A stretch of DNA of 21,237 bases, taken from positions 1-21,237 of the IMG/VR virus record IMGVR_UViG_3300029955_000168; one strand, written 5' to 3'. Made by a program: the position numbers and the translations under genes. Shown piece after piece: positions 6,880 to 15,339 of this stretch. The first letter of the stretch is position 1. Each line of letters opens with the position of its first letter. Below the pieces are notes generated by a model. That model did no database searches and was not told where the DNA came from. It was given only the letters and a program-made list of their open reading frames with translations. Origin of the DNA: a virus.

Positions 6880-8778
6880 ATGGCATTACAAAGTAAGTTT
6901 TTACAATTAAGCACAGGCGCAGATCGTACATACGATGCTTCAGCCTCAGGAAATGGTCTTATCGCCGCAGCAATGCAGTTGAATGGATCTACTTCTGGAA
7001 CCATCCAATTCTTTGCATCGGCAACAACTGCTTCGTATGCGGTTACATGGCCTGCTGCTCAAGCGGCTGGTGTGTTGACCAACAACGGATCTGGCGTTCT
7101 TAGCTGGGCAGCTGGCGGTAGCGTCACTGCGGTATCAGTAGCCTCTGCGAACGGTTTCGCAGGTAGCTCGTCAGGCGGTACAACTCCGATCTTGACGCTG
7201 AGCACCACTGTTACGGGCATCCTCTTTGGTAACGGAACTTCGGTTGCCGCTGCCGTCGCAGGTAACTTCCCTACTCTGAATCAAAACACGACTGGAACTG
7301 CGGCAAGTGTCACTGGCACAAACGTAGTTACGAATACAAACTTAGCTCAGATGGCCGCAAACACCATCAAAGGCAACAACACTGGTGCGACAGCAAATGC
7401 CGCTGATCTGACAATTGCTCAGGTCAACACCATGTTGGGAGATATCCTTGCGAATGGTTCCGTAGCTTTTGCTGCCAACCAATCAATGGGCGGTTTCCTC
7501 TTAAACAACTTGGCGAACGGTGTAGCTTCTGGCGATGCTGTTAACTTAGGCCAATTGCAATCGAGTATCAATGGTCTTTCTTGGAAAACCGTTGTTCGTT
7601 CTGCTACTACTGCCGCTTTGCCTGCAAACACTTATGCTAACGGTTCGTCTGGTGTCGGTGCTACTTTAACTGGTAACTCTAACGCAGCACTTCCTGCTCA
7701 AGATGGCGTAACACTTGTTGTCAACGACCGCATCTTAGTTAAAAACGAAGTTGCGCAAGCAAACAACGGTATCTATACCGTCACTCAAGTTGGTAGCGGT
7801 TCGCTGCCATACATCTTGACTCGTGCTACCGACTCTAACACTTCTGCATTGCTCGTTTTCGAAGCTGTGCAAGTTGGTAACGAAGCTTCGACGCAAGCTG
7901 GATTCGCATACCGCGAAGCAACGGCTAATCCCATCACAATCGGTACGACCGCAATCGTATATATTCAGTGGGCAACTGGTATCTCGTACACTTTCGGCAA
8001 TGGTTTGCTGACTTCTGGTTCGACGATCAGCGTTCTCGCTAATCCGACCAATCCTTCGATCCTCGTTGGCGCTGCTGGCGTGTCTGTTCTGCTCAATGCA
8101 GCTGGCGCATTGTCTAGTACTTCGACTGGATTGCAAGTCAACCTCAATCCGACCAATCCTGGTTTGGCTATCACGTCAAACAACCTCGATGTCAAGTATG
8201 GCGCTGCAATCGTTGCAAGTGCTTCTGGTATCGCATGGAATCCGGATGGTTCGTCTCTTGAAGTTAGCTCGAATGCTGCACGTATCAAAACTACAGCATA
8301 CGATCAAGTCACTATCACTGGTGGCGGCGGAACCGCAGCTAGCGTTGCTCAAGCACCCGCTGTTCGTGGTACTTATGTTGCTGGCCAATCGTTCAGTGCC
8401 AACACTACGTACATGGTTCGTTGGGGTATCACGGCAAACGGCGAGACTTCTGGTCGCGTCTACGCAGCAGATATTACAACTTCGTCTTTCGATCTTTTCT
8501 ACGTCATCGGAACAATTTCGCCTACTGGCGCAATCGTTGCTGGTAACAACGTAACAGTTACACGTTTAGGCCCTCAAGCTTTAGGATCGGCTGATACCGC
8601 ATTCGGAAGTGGAACTGACGGCAAAGCTGTTTTCTTAACTGCTGCTGGAACTTTCTCTTTGACCGCTCCTTCGGCTTCAGGTCAGGCAGTTACGAGAGTT
8701 GGTATCGTACAGGTCGGAAGCGCAACGAATACTCTTTGTATTCTTGACGTTGCTCCTGTGGCGGTTGGTGTTAACTAA
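6880..8778 (+). CDS. tail fibre / tailspike-like protein
   Basis: A 632-aa protein starting at ATG 6880 behind GGGAG. The first 230 residues are Gly/Ser/Thr/Asn/Ala-rich with fibre-type repeats (GGTTPILTLSTTVTGILFGNGT about 100-121; then GNFPTLNQNTTGTAASVTGT). Residues about 235-335 form a well-known fibre module: WKTVVRSATTAALP, then D-G-V-T-L-V-V-N-D-R-I-L-V-K, then NNGIYTV (about 295-301) and a RATDSNT tail. Residues about 370-460 contain two NPTNP repeats. The C-terminal 160 residues (473-632) form a beta domain with VRWGI, VYAADIT, VIGTISPTG and VGIVQVGS, related in strand order to the 148-aa protein upstream. No catalytic motif is evident, so adhesion rather than depolymerase activity is the simpler reading. 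It is coupled to the next gene by TAATG. Confidence 0.8.
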   Translation: MALQSKFLQLSTGADRTYDASASGNGLIAAAMQLNGSTSGTIQFFASATTASYAVTWPAAQAAGVLTNNGSGVLSWAAGGSVTAVSVASANGFAGSSSGGTTPILTLSTTVTGILFGNGTSVAAAVAGNFPTLNQNTTGTAASVTGTNVVTNTNLAQMAANTIKGNNTGATANAADLTIAQVNTMLGDILANGSVAFAANQSMGGFLLNNLANGVASGDAVNLGQLQSSINGLSWKTVVRSATTAALPANTYANGSSGVGATLTGNSNAALPAQDGVTLVVNDRILVKNEVAQANNGIYTVTQVGSGSLPYILTRATDSNTSALLVFEAVQVGNEASTQAGFAYREATANPITIGTTAIVYIQWATGISYTFGNGLLTSGSTISVLANPTNPSILVGAAGVSVLLNAAGALSSTSTGLQVNLNPTNPGLAITSNNLDVKYGAAIVASASGIAWNPDGSSLEVSSNAARIKTTAYDQVTITGGGGTAASVAQAPAVRGTYVAGQSFSANTTYMVRWGITANGETSGRVYAADITTSSFDLFYVIGTISPTGAIVAGNNVTVTRLGPQALGSADTAFGSGTDGKAVFLTAAGTFSLTAPSASGQAVTRVGIVQVGSATNTLCILDVAPVAVGVN

Positions 8779-9116
8779 TGGCTAGTACCTCGGCTCTAGT
8801 TTTAACGAATGGTTTCCCAAGGATGACCGCTATCGGCGGTGCTCCTATATACGATCAGAGCATTTCTGTCGTATCGTCTGGGACTCCTCCAGGTTCCGTT
8901 ACAGGACCCGTTACGATTGGAACTGCGCTAACCCTGCCTGCCTCTGGTACATACCAGATCAGTAGTGGCGTGGTTAGCATGAACATATATCTAAACGGTG
9001 ATCGTTTGGAGTATGGAATTGATTGGAATACTTCGGGCTCAGGACCAAATTTTACAGCATTCGTGCTGACTTTGGGCTTAGTTGTGGGCGACAGGTTAGA
9101 TTTACGGGTCGAGTAG
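8778..9116 (+). CDS. single-module beta protein of the LNG...DW fibre family
   Basis: A 112-aa protein translated through a TAATG junction with the 632-aa fibre. After a Ser/Gly-rich lead it has one compact module: ITIGTALTLPASGTYQI, then SMNIYLNGDRLEYGIDW (about 70-86), then LTLGLVVGDRLDLRVE at the C-terminus. The LNG-x-x-L...DW...L-V-x-GD pattern is the same as the split module near residues 780-1020 of the 1150-aa fibre (FLNGQYLDLN ... FDW ... NLVVGDVVTFRI). It therefore shows the intact form of that domain. The role is probably a fibre tip or connector; no enzymatic residue is visible. Confidence 0.72.
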   Translation: MASTSALVLTNGFPRMTAIGGAPIYDQSISVVSSGTPPGSVTGPVTIGTALTLPASGTYQISSGVVSMNIYLNGDRLEYGIDWNTSGSGPNFTAFVLTLGLVVGDRLDLRVE

Positions 9117-9121
9117 ATTCG

Positions 9122-9135
9122 TTACGTGATATAGG
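9122..9135 (+). promoter_or_regulatory. GTGATATA element, copy 3 (candidate phage promoter)
   Basis: TTACGTGATATAGG fills the gap after the 112-aa gene and before ATG 9152. A start at the G after TATA gives an 18-nt leader carrying AGAGG 6 nt before the ATG. The ACGTGATATA core is identical to copy 1. It would drive the seven genes from 9152 to 16340. Confidence 0.55.
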
Positions 9136-9151
9136 ATAACAGAGGTTAAAG

Positions 9152-11578
9152 ATGCCAACTCAAATAGATATTAGACAGTCAGTATTACGCTCCGCATTAA
9201 CGATGGCCGGTTCAGGCGTCAATGCTGGCGTAGACACTATTCTGATTGCCAATGATCCTTTGATTCAGCAGTTGTATCAAGATCGCAACATCACGCTTGT
9301 CGATGGTGGAACGATTACGTTTACTGGAACACAAATCCAGTTCACGCAGAATCTTGACATGGTAATAAACCAAGCTTTGGGTGCTACCGCTGCGGCTGTG
9401 ACGATCAGTCTTGGGTCTGCCAACGTAACGCTCAATAACGGTGACATGTGGTATGCGATTCTGAATCGCTCTGCAAACACTGCTACTACTGCAATTGCTA
9501 CCGCCGCCGTTGGTCTCCCTGGCGTATCGAACGCTAACCAAAATATCATCCTTTTAGCTAAACGCTTTGACTCTGCTGACGGCACCCAAATGGTGTACTT
9601 CCGCACTGGCATGTCTTTGACTGCTGGTCAATCCGCTCGCCTAGGCGCAAGCGGTGGAAATGGATCTGGCTCTGGAACTGGTGATGATCTAGATTCGCTG
9701 AATTTCAGCGTAAGCTTTACTGATACTTTCTCAGATTTGTCTACTTCGTCTTTGACTTCTGTTGATAACTCGGCTGGTCATACCAACGCTGTATATAGTC
9801 CTTCGAATAAATATTACACTCTGTCATATGATGCTTCAAAAACCGTAACTGGTACTGGCACTTCGATGACTTTGAGCGCCACTCCTGCTTACACAGTCGC
9901 AGTCGGAGATATGCTTCGCGTTGGAACTCAAGCACGCAGAATCACAGTTGTAACTAGCCAAACAGCATATACGATTGAAGCAGCATTCACTACGAATCCT
10001 ACGGGAGCAGCAGCTTGCGTTTCGCAGGCGGTTTATACCAAAGACTTAAACAACTTCGCGGTTGACGGCGTTGCTCCTAGTGCAATTTTCACTGGAAGCA
10101 TCAACAGCTTTCTATTAATCTACAATGATACTACAACTGGTACGATTTACAATTATTTAGATCCTGCTTTGATTGCTTACACGGCATCGGCTGACGGAAC
10201 TAGCTATACGAGCGTTGGTGTTCGTGAATCCAATCCTTCGATTGAAGCGTTTGCAAACTCTACGCCTACCGCTGGATCAAACCTATATTTCCGTTTCTTC
10301 TCCGATGCTTTGACTGGAAGCGGCACATACAATCTAGTTGGCTACAAAACCTTTTTCCAAAGTCAAAATGCCGTGGAAAGCGGTGGCGTACTAAATCAAG
10401 CTTACGCCTTCACCAATAACGTTGGTACTCCCTACAACTGTACGGTAACTGGTGGAAATGGAACTGCTACATCCATTGGACTTACCTGGAACTATCCAGT
10501 TGGATTGAACGTTGGCGGACCAGATGGTTCGCTACAAGTTTATCTGAACGGTCAAAAGATTCCACGTTTTATCAGTTCAACATTGACTCCTGACGCTTCT
10601 TATTTGGAAGTTAGCGGAACCGCAATTCAGTTAGACCGCGACTACTCAAGCCAAAATTTGAACATTGAAGTTGTTCAACAAGTCTATGTTGTTGATAGTA
10701 GCACTCAAAATACTACGAATATTTCTGCTCTTACCTCGTTCATCAACAATGCTTATGAAGTAGATAGAATTTTTTCAACTGGTACATCTGCTACCTTCCG
10801 TCCAGATTATATGTTCTTCACAGCATCGTGCAATGCCACTACTGGTGCGACATACACGAATAACGGTGTAACTTTTACTGTTTATCAAACCGTTGCTGGA
10901 TCTGCAATTGTTATTGCAAATGGAAACTCAGCGCCCACCACAAGTGGCGTTCTCACAAAAACTTCTGGAACTGGCGATACCACAATTACTTTCTCTTCTT
11001 GGAAGCTTCCTACCGCTATTCGAGTAAAAGTGCAAGGTCCTGGCGGAAACGGTGGCACTACTACCGGCACGACATCTGTCCAGAACTCTGTCGGCGGCGG
11101 CGGTGGCGGCGGCGGATATGCAGAAAAACTTATATATGGATCTCTTTTAGCGTCTTCTTATACGTATACCGTGGGCACGCCTGGAACAAGTTCAACTTTC
11201 GCTGGCGGCTCAATATCTTTGACGGGCGGCTCAGGAAGTACAGGCGCTGGCGGAGCAGCAGAAGGCGTCGGACCAATTTATGGAAGCGGTGGCGCTACAG
11301 GTGGAACGGCTTCTGGAGGCGACATAAATTGTGTAGGACAGTTCGGATGGCCAGGTATTGTGCTCGCTCTAGGACAATATTTAGCAGGATTAGGTGGAAG
11401 CTCAGTATTTGGATTCGCCATTAACTGCAATCAAGTCGGTAGCGGCGTGGGCGTAGCAGGACAGTCTCCTGGAGTCGGCGGCAGCGGAGCAAGTGCTGGT
11501 ATTAACCAAAGCTCTTTCGCAGGTGGCGCAGGCGCAAACGGCGTCATCGTCATACAACAGCACTATGTGGGTGGATAA
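9152..11578 (+). CDS. tail fibre with glycine-rich adhesin tip
   Basis: An 808-aa protein; AGAGG lies 6 nt upstream of the ATG. The first 165 residues are a beta domain (VDGGTITFTG, LAKRFDSADGTQMVYFRTG) followed by a Gly/Ser linker (about 168-177). The middle has repeated beta modules, among them an LQVYLNG stretch (about 463-469) of the LNG module family, and ATTGATYTNNGVTFTVYQ (about 564-581) ahead of GVLTKTSGTGDTTITFSS. From about 624 the sequence becomes extremely Gly-rich, with eight consecutive Gly near 647-654 and many GG/GS turns, and ends GANGVIVIQQHYVGG. Gly-rich tips of this type, as in T4 gp38-like adhesins, form polyglycine-II layers that display variable receptor-binding loops. 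I infer that it is a main host-range determinant. Confidence 0.82.
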   Translation: MPTQIDIRQSVLRSALTMAGSGVNAGVDTILIANDPLIQQLYQDRNITLVDGGTITFTGTQIQFTQNLDMVINQALGATAAAVTISLGSANVTLNNGDMWYAILNRSANTATTAIATAAVGLPGVSNANQNIILLAKRFDSADGTQMVYFRTGMSLTAGQSARLGASGGNGSGSGTGDDLDSLNFSVSFTDTFSDLSTSSLTSVDNSAGHTNAVYSPSNKYYTLSYDASKTVTGTGTSMTLSATPAYTVAVGDMLRVGTQARRITVVTSQTAYTIEAAFTTNPTGAAACVSQAVYTKDLNNFAVDGVAPSAIFTGSINSFLLIYNDTTTGTIYNYLDPALIAYTASADGTSYTSVGVRESNPSIEAFANSTPTAGSNLYFRFFSDALTGSGTYNLVGYKTFFQSQNAVESGGVLNQAYAFTNNVGTPYNCTVTGGNGTATSIGLTWNYPVGLNVGGPDGSLQVYLNGQKIPRFISSTLTPDASYLEVSGTAIQLDRDYSSQNLNIEVVQQVYVVDSSTQNTTNISALTSFINNAYEVDRIFSTGTSATFRPDYMFFTASCNATTGATYTNNGVTFTVYQTVAGSAIVIANGNSAPTTSGVLTKTSGTGDTTITFSSWKLPTAIRVKVQGPGGNGGTTTGTTSVQNSVGGGGGGGGYAEKLIYGSLLASSYTYTVGTPGTSSTFAGGSISLTGGSGSTGAGGAAEGVGPIYGSGGATGGTASGGDINCVGQFGWPGIVLALGQYLAGLGGSSVFGFAINCNQVGSGVGVAGQSPGVGGSGASAGINQSSFAGGAGANGVIVIQQHYVGG

Positions 11579-11581
11579 TTT

Positions 11582-12706
11582 ATGAGTAAAATTCAAGGCG
11601 TACACATTCCAGCAGACAATAAGAATCTAGCAATCAATGGAAACTTTGATTTCTGGCAACGATTTGAGGGAAACACTACCACTGTCAATACGGCCACTTC
11701 GTTAAACTCTTCTAATAATTATTTTGCAGATCAGTTTTCGTTTGCCACAGCTGGTGGAACAGTTAAAAACTTTTCGGTTGTTAGATCTACAAGTGTACCA
11801 ACGATAGCGCAATCTGGAATGGAGAGCACGTATAGCGCTTTGTTCACGATGATTACTGGAATCGCATCACCCGTAGCTGCTGACTACGTAATTCCATATT
11901 TATACAAGATGGAAGGCTTAGACTTTCAGAGAATTTACCAAAAGACGGTTGCGATTGGCTTTTGGTGTTTAGCTAGCGTTCCTGGAACCTACAATGTTGC
12001 AATAACTAACGGAGCTTTTACTAGAAGTTACAATACTTCTTTCGTTATCGCAAGCGCTAGCACCTGGCAGTTTGTAACGGTAACAGTGCCAGGAGACACT
12101 GGTGGAACGTGGAATTTCGATAATACACAGGCATTTGTAGTTTGCATAGGCGCATACGCCGGTACGACAGGCACTACGTCTACGCCAAATACATGGCAGA
12201 CTGGGGTATTCTACGCCGCAACAGGCGGAACTAATTGGCAAGCAACTAGTGGAGCTACTCTTCAGATCGCGCAATTTTCTATCATGGAAGGCGCACTTGG
12301 CGCTGGCCCTAAAGGGTTTCAACGCCAGGGTAAAGGTCTTCAACAAGAATTAGCTCTTTGTCAAAGATACTACTTCAAAACGTTTTTGGCGGGTACTGCT
12401 CCTGCCCAAAATGCTGGCAATAATAATATTTTTACATTCCCACAGACTGTGGCAGCCTCAACAGGATTATCAACAAGCCCTTCTCTTTGTTTGCCTGTTA
12501 CCATGAGAGTACAGCCAACATGTACCTCTTACAATCCTTTGGCGGCAAACGCACAGATACGAAATACAAGCACCAGTACTGATTTCTCTACAACTGGATT
12601 TGTAGAATCAAACACCAACTATATTTCTGTCACTGGAACTTCTCCTGCTGGTTCATCGGCGGGGAATTCATGCGTGATACACATAACAGCTGAAGCGGGA
12701 ATGTAA
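11582..12706 (+). CDS. fibre protein, NG-x-F-x-x-WQR family, copy A
   Basis: A 374-aa protein starting 4 nt after the Gly-rich fibre; a GGA-type ribosome site lies in the end of that gene. It opens with NLAINGNFDFWQRFEG (residues 15-30), then a jelly-roll-like region: SVPTIAQSG, YKMEGLDFQRIYQKTV, SFVIASASTWQFVTV, TGGTWNFDNT and TNWQATSGATLQIAQFSI. It then has the hallmark QQELALCQRYYFK (about 257-269) and a separate C-terminal beta domain. In many phages the same pattern, an NG-x-F-x-x-WQR start with an ELALCQRYYEK end, marks tail fibre proteins with a galactose-binding-like fold, likely binding sugars on the host. A close relative lies at 14252-15337, and each of the two is followed by a related small gene. 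Confidence 0.8.
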   Translation: MSKIQGVHIPADNKNLAINGNFDFWQRFEGNTTTVNTATSLNSSNNYFADQFSFATAGGTVKNFSVVRSTSVPTIAQSGMESTYSALFTMITGIASPVAADYVIPYLYKMEGLDFQRIYQKTVAIGFWCLASVPGTYNVAITNGAFTRSYNTSFVIASASTWQFVTVTVPGDTGGTWNFDNTQAFVVCIGAYAGTTGTTSTPNTWQTGVFYAATGGTNWQATSGATLQIAQFSIMEGALGAGPKGFQRQGKGLQQELALCQRYYFKTFLAGTAPAQNAGNNNIFTFPQTVAASTGLSTSPSLCLPVTMRVQPTCTSYNPLAANAQIRNTSTSTDFSTTGFVESNTNYISVTGTSPAGSSAGNSCVIHITAEAGM

Positions 12707-12707
12707 A

Positions 12708-12881
12708 ATGAATTATCAACAAGTTAATGACCAAAATTCAGTACTTAGAACCAATATGATTACCAGACTTAACGACGATGGAACGGTATCTTGGATTCCC
12801 AACGATCCCGCCAACAGTGATTGGGTAGCCTATCAAGCATGGCTTGCAGCTGGAAATACTCCAGAAGCACCTACGGAATAA
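12708..12881 (+). CDS. 57-aa fibre companion protein, copy A
   Basis: It begins MNYQQVNDQN one base after the preceding stop and ends AWLAAGNTPEAPTE. The core is SWIPNDPANSDWVAYQAWL (28-46). The pattern I-P-x-D-P-x-N-x-D-(W/Y)-x-x-Y-x-x-WL-x-x-GN-x-P is common in small phage proteins next to tail fibres and in parts of fibre-assembly proteins, so an assembly or capping role is likely. It is 57 aa long. A clear homologue (58 aa) lies at 15340-15516, also directly after a WQR-family fibre gene; both carry YQQVND and WIPNDPAN. Confidence 0.78.
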   Translation: MNYQQVNDQNSVLRTNMITRLNDDGTVSWIPNDPANSDWVAYQAWLAAGNTPEAPTE

Positions 12882-12884
12882 TAT

Positions 12885-14243
12885 ATGCCAATTACTAAAG
12901 CGATTAGCTCAAAAACGAATACAAAACAGCTTACGAATGCTGACTCGCCCAACAATCCTAATCAGGTTGTAACGGCTGTCTATGGTCCCGTAGCGTCTAC
13001 TGCTGGTCAAACCGTAATCAATTTATCGTTTGCGGTAAATACTTCAGCGACTTCCAATTTCTTCTTATATGTTGATGGCAAACTGTTGTCTTTAGGCGCT
13101 GGTAACGATTACACATTTACTAGTATTCAGGCCAATGGAACTAGCTCACAGGTTACTCTAAATCAATCGTTACCTGCCAACTTAAATATCCAAGCTTTCT
13201 ACTTGGGCGTTGTTGTTCCTACTTTCTCACTGTCTACTCTGACTGCTTCTGTCAACACTTTGACCGCTAGCACTCCTGCAAATCAACTCATCAATGGTGG
13301 ATTCGAAGTTTGGCAACGTGGCACTTCAACCACGATAGCTAACGGAGCTACTACTGGCCAGTATCAAGCTGATCGCTGGTATGCTAAGAACTCGTTGGGC
13401 ACTTCAGGCATATTGACTTATTCTCAGACTGCTGGAGCCAATACTGGATCTAAATTCGGAGCAAGTCTTCAAATCACTACTGCTCCTACGGCTTCGCAGG
13501 CTAATGGCTGTGAGCTATACCAGACACTAGAGAATCTGAACACTATTCCTTTGCTCAATCAAACGCTGTCTTTCTCTTGTTTAATCAAGGGCCTTAACAA
13601 CGTTACTTCTATTGGATTACAGTTTTACTACGCAACTACTGAGATTAAAGTTACCACCCCACTTGGATCAGAGCAATCTGTAACCGTTACAAACTCTGGT
13701 TTTGTTAGTGGAAAACTACAAGGCATCGCAATTGGAACCCTACCCACTAATGCCGGATCTATCGGCGTTCGCATCAGAATTTTGGGCGTTTCCTCAGGAA
13801 ACACTTACGATATCAGCAATGGTTTCGTAGTCGAACAGGCCATGATGAACATTGGTGCCACTGCTGCAAATTTTGCACGTGCAGGACGCAACTATGCCGA
13901 CGAATTTGCTATGTGTCTGCGTTACTGCGAAGTTTTTGGACTAAGCGCTGCAAGTGGCCGTCCAATGGCAATGGGTACGGTAATTTCATCTGGTAGCAAT
14001 CAATTTATTATTGCGTTTGCCGGTAAGAAACGCGTAAACGCAGTAGCTACGTGTAATTCGGCTAGCTCATTTGTGATTTCCAACGGAACTAATACAGGTT
14101 CTGCCACGGGATTTTCCGACAATGGATGCGGAGTAGATGCAGGATTCGTAATTTTCACGGCTACTTCTACTTCTGTTAATGCTTCTACTTTATTGACGCA
14201 ATCTGTAAGCACAGGCCGCATCTTCTTCGATTCGGAAATATAG
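12885..14243 (+). CDS. fibre protein, WQR family, divergent copy B with extra N-terminal module
   Basis: A 452-aa protein with two parts. Residues about 25-110 form an LNG-type module (AVYGPVASTAGQTVINLSF, FFLYVDGKLLSLGAGNDYTF, LPANLNIQAFYLG) comparable with the 112-aa protein, followed by a short TLTASVNTLTAS repeat. From about 138 it has NQLINGGFEVWQRGTS, then QADRWYAKNS, a jelly-roll-like domain, FARAGRNYADEFAMCLRYCEVF (the counterpart of the ELALCQRYY motif) and a C-terminal beta domain ending FFDSEI. It is clearly related to its neighbours on both sides but much more divergent, and has no small companion gene behind it. The stop codon lies in a decayed-looking copy of the promoter element. 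A sugar-binding fibre role is inferred. Confidence 0.78.
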   Translation: MPITKAISSKTNTKQLTNADSPNNPNQVVTAVYGPVASTAGQTVINLSFAVNTSATSNFFLYVDGKLLSLGAGNDYTFTSIQANGTSSQVTLNQSLPANLNIQAFYLGVVVPTFSLSTLTASVNTLTASTPANQLINGGFEVWQRGTSTTIANGATTGQYQADRWYAKNSLGTSGILTYSQTAGANTGSKFGASLQITTAPTASQANGCELYQTLENLNTIPLLNQTLSFSCLIKGLNNVTSIGLQFYYATTEIKVTTPLGSEQSVTVTNSGFVSGKLQGIAIGTLPTNAGSIGVRIRILGVSSGNTYDISNGFVVEQAMMNIGATAANFARAGRNYADEFAMCLRYCEVFGLSAASGRPMAMGTVISSGSNQFIIAFAGKKRVNAVATCNSASSFVISNGTNTGSATGFSDNGCGVDAGFVIFTATSTSVNASTLLTQSVSTGRIFFDSEI

Positions 14244-14248
14244 GATAA
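14229..14248 (+). promoter_or_regulatory. possible degenerate copy of promoter element 3
   Basis: GATTCG-gaa-ATATAGGATAA here matches GATTCG-ttacgtg-ATATAGGATAA at 9116-9139: six and eleven identical bases with a 4-nt shorter middle. The GTG of the core is missing. AGGATAA also works as the ribosome site of ATG 14252, so part of the match is explained by that function, and the rest is coding for the end of the preceding gene. Confidence 0.25.
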
Positions 14249-14251
14249 AAC

Positions 14252-15337
14252 ATGGCACTTACAAATTTAAACGCAGTTCCCTTAAAAAATCTAGCCATCA
14301 ACGGTGCCTTCGACTATTGGCAACGATTTGAAGGCGGAACGCAGACTTTGACATCGGCTGGCGAATACGTTGCAGACATGTATGTTTCCACCGTATCTGG
14401 TTCATCGACAAAAAGTATTTCGTTTCAAAGATCTACTTCTGTCCCTACCATAGCTCAATCTGGATTCAATAGCACGTACAGCTTCTTGTGTACTAGCAAT
14501 ACCGCAGTTCCATCTCTTGCTGCAAATGAAAACGTATGCGTCGCAGAATACCGAATGGAAGGCCTGGACTATGAAAAGATCCACGCAAAAACCATCACGC
14601 TTAACTTTTGGATGAATGCGTCTGTTGCAGGCGTATATTCGATCTATTTCTTGAATAACGCAGGCACACGTTCTTACATCACTACTGTTACTCAGACTTC
14701 TGCTAGCGTATGGCAGCTTCAATCCGTAACTTTGACTCTAGACAGCGCGGCCAATTCAGCCAGCTGGAACTTCGACAATACTGTTGGTCTTAAAATAGGC
14801 TTGTGTGCAATATCTGGAAGCACTACCCAAACAGCAAATCTTAACCAATGGCAAGCAGGCGGATTCTTGTCGGCTACGACTGGAACCAATTGGTTAGCTA
14901 CGGCTGGCGCTACGGTACAGCTTGCGCAGTTTTCTATCGCTGAAGGTCCTATCGGAACTACGGTTTCTGGATTTTTACGAGCAGGTAATACGATCCAACA
15001 AGAACTGGCTCTTTGCCAACGCTACTATGAAAAGAGCTACGACATTGGGACTGCTCCTGGAACCGCAAGTTCTGTTGGAGTATCCAATTTTACGGCGGTT
15101 GTTACTGGTCAGAATATAAATACGCTATTTTTTAGATCAACCAAGCGCACAGAGGGCACTGTAACATTTTATGCTTACGCCGCAGCGAACACGACGGCCA
15201 ATTGGACATTGAACGGTACGACCAATACTGCTGCTACTCTCCAGGTTTCTGGCACTAACTCTATTTCGGTGAGCGTTACTGGATCTTCTGGAAATCCAAA
15301 TTTAGCAGGACATTGGACCGTAGAGTCGGGACTGTAA
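14252..15337 (+). CDS. fibre protein, NG-x-F-x-x-WQR family, copy C
   Basis: A 361-aa protein; AGGA lies 6 nt before the ATG. It follows copy A (11582-12706) from end to end: NLAINGAFDYWQRFEG (about 13-28), RSTSVPTIAQSG, YRMEGLDYEKIHAKTI, SWNFDNTVGLKIG, TNWLATAGATVQLAQFSIA, QQELALCQRYYEKSYDIGTA, then a C-terminal domain ending TVESGL. Protein similarity is obvious, but third codon positions differ widely, which points to an old duplication with retained protein function. The C-terminal third differs most from copy A, as expected if that end recognises different receptors. It is followed after 2 nt by its own small companion gene. Confidence 0.8.
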   Translation: MALTNLNAVPLKNLAINGAFDYWQRFEGGTQTLTSAGEYVADMYVSTVSGSSTKSISFQRSTSVPTIAQSGFNSTYSFLCTSNTAVPSLAANENVCVAEYRMEGLDYEKIHAKTITLNFWMNASVAGVYSIYFLNNAGTRSYITTVTQTSASVWQLQSVTLTLDSAANSASWNFDNTVGLKIGLCAISGSTTQTANLNQWQAGGFLSATTGTNWLATAGATVQLAQFSIAEGPIGTTVSGFLRAGNTIQQELALCQRYYEKSYDIGTAPGTASSVGVSNFTAVVTGQNINTLFFRSTKRTEGTVTFYAYAAANTTANWTLNGTTNTAATLQVSGTNSISVSVTGSSGNPNLAGHWTVESGL

Positions 15338-15339
15338 TC

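Noticed and set aside
7735-8288. two - strand frames of 107 and 133 aa within the 632-aa fibre
   Set aside because: They overlap each other and the fibre on the opposite strand, have no domain or ribosome site, and have composition typical of antisense reading.
10999-11424. 141-aa + strand frame in the end of the 808-aa fibre
   Set aside because: It is the frame-shifted reading of GGC/GGA glycine codons, giving an Arg/Trp-rich product typical of this artefact.
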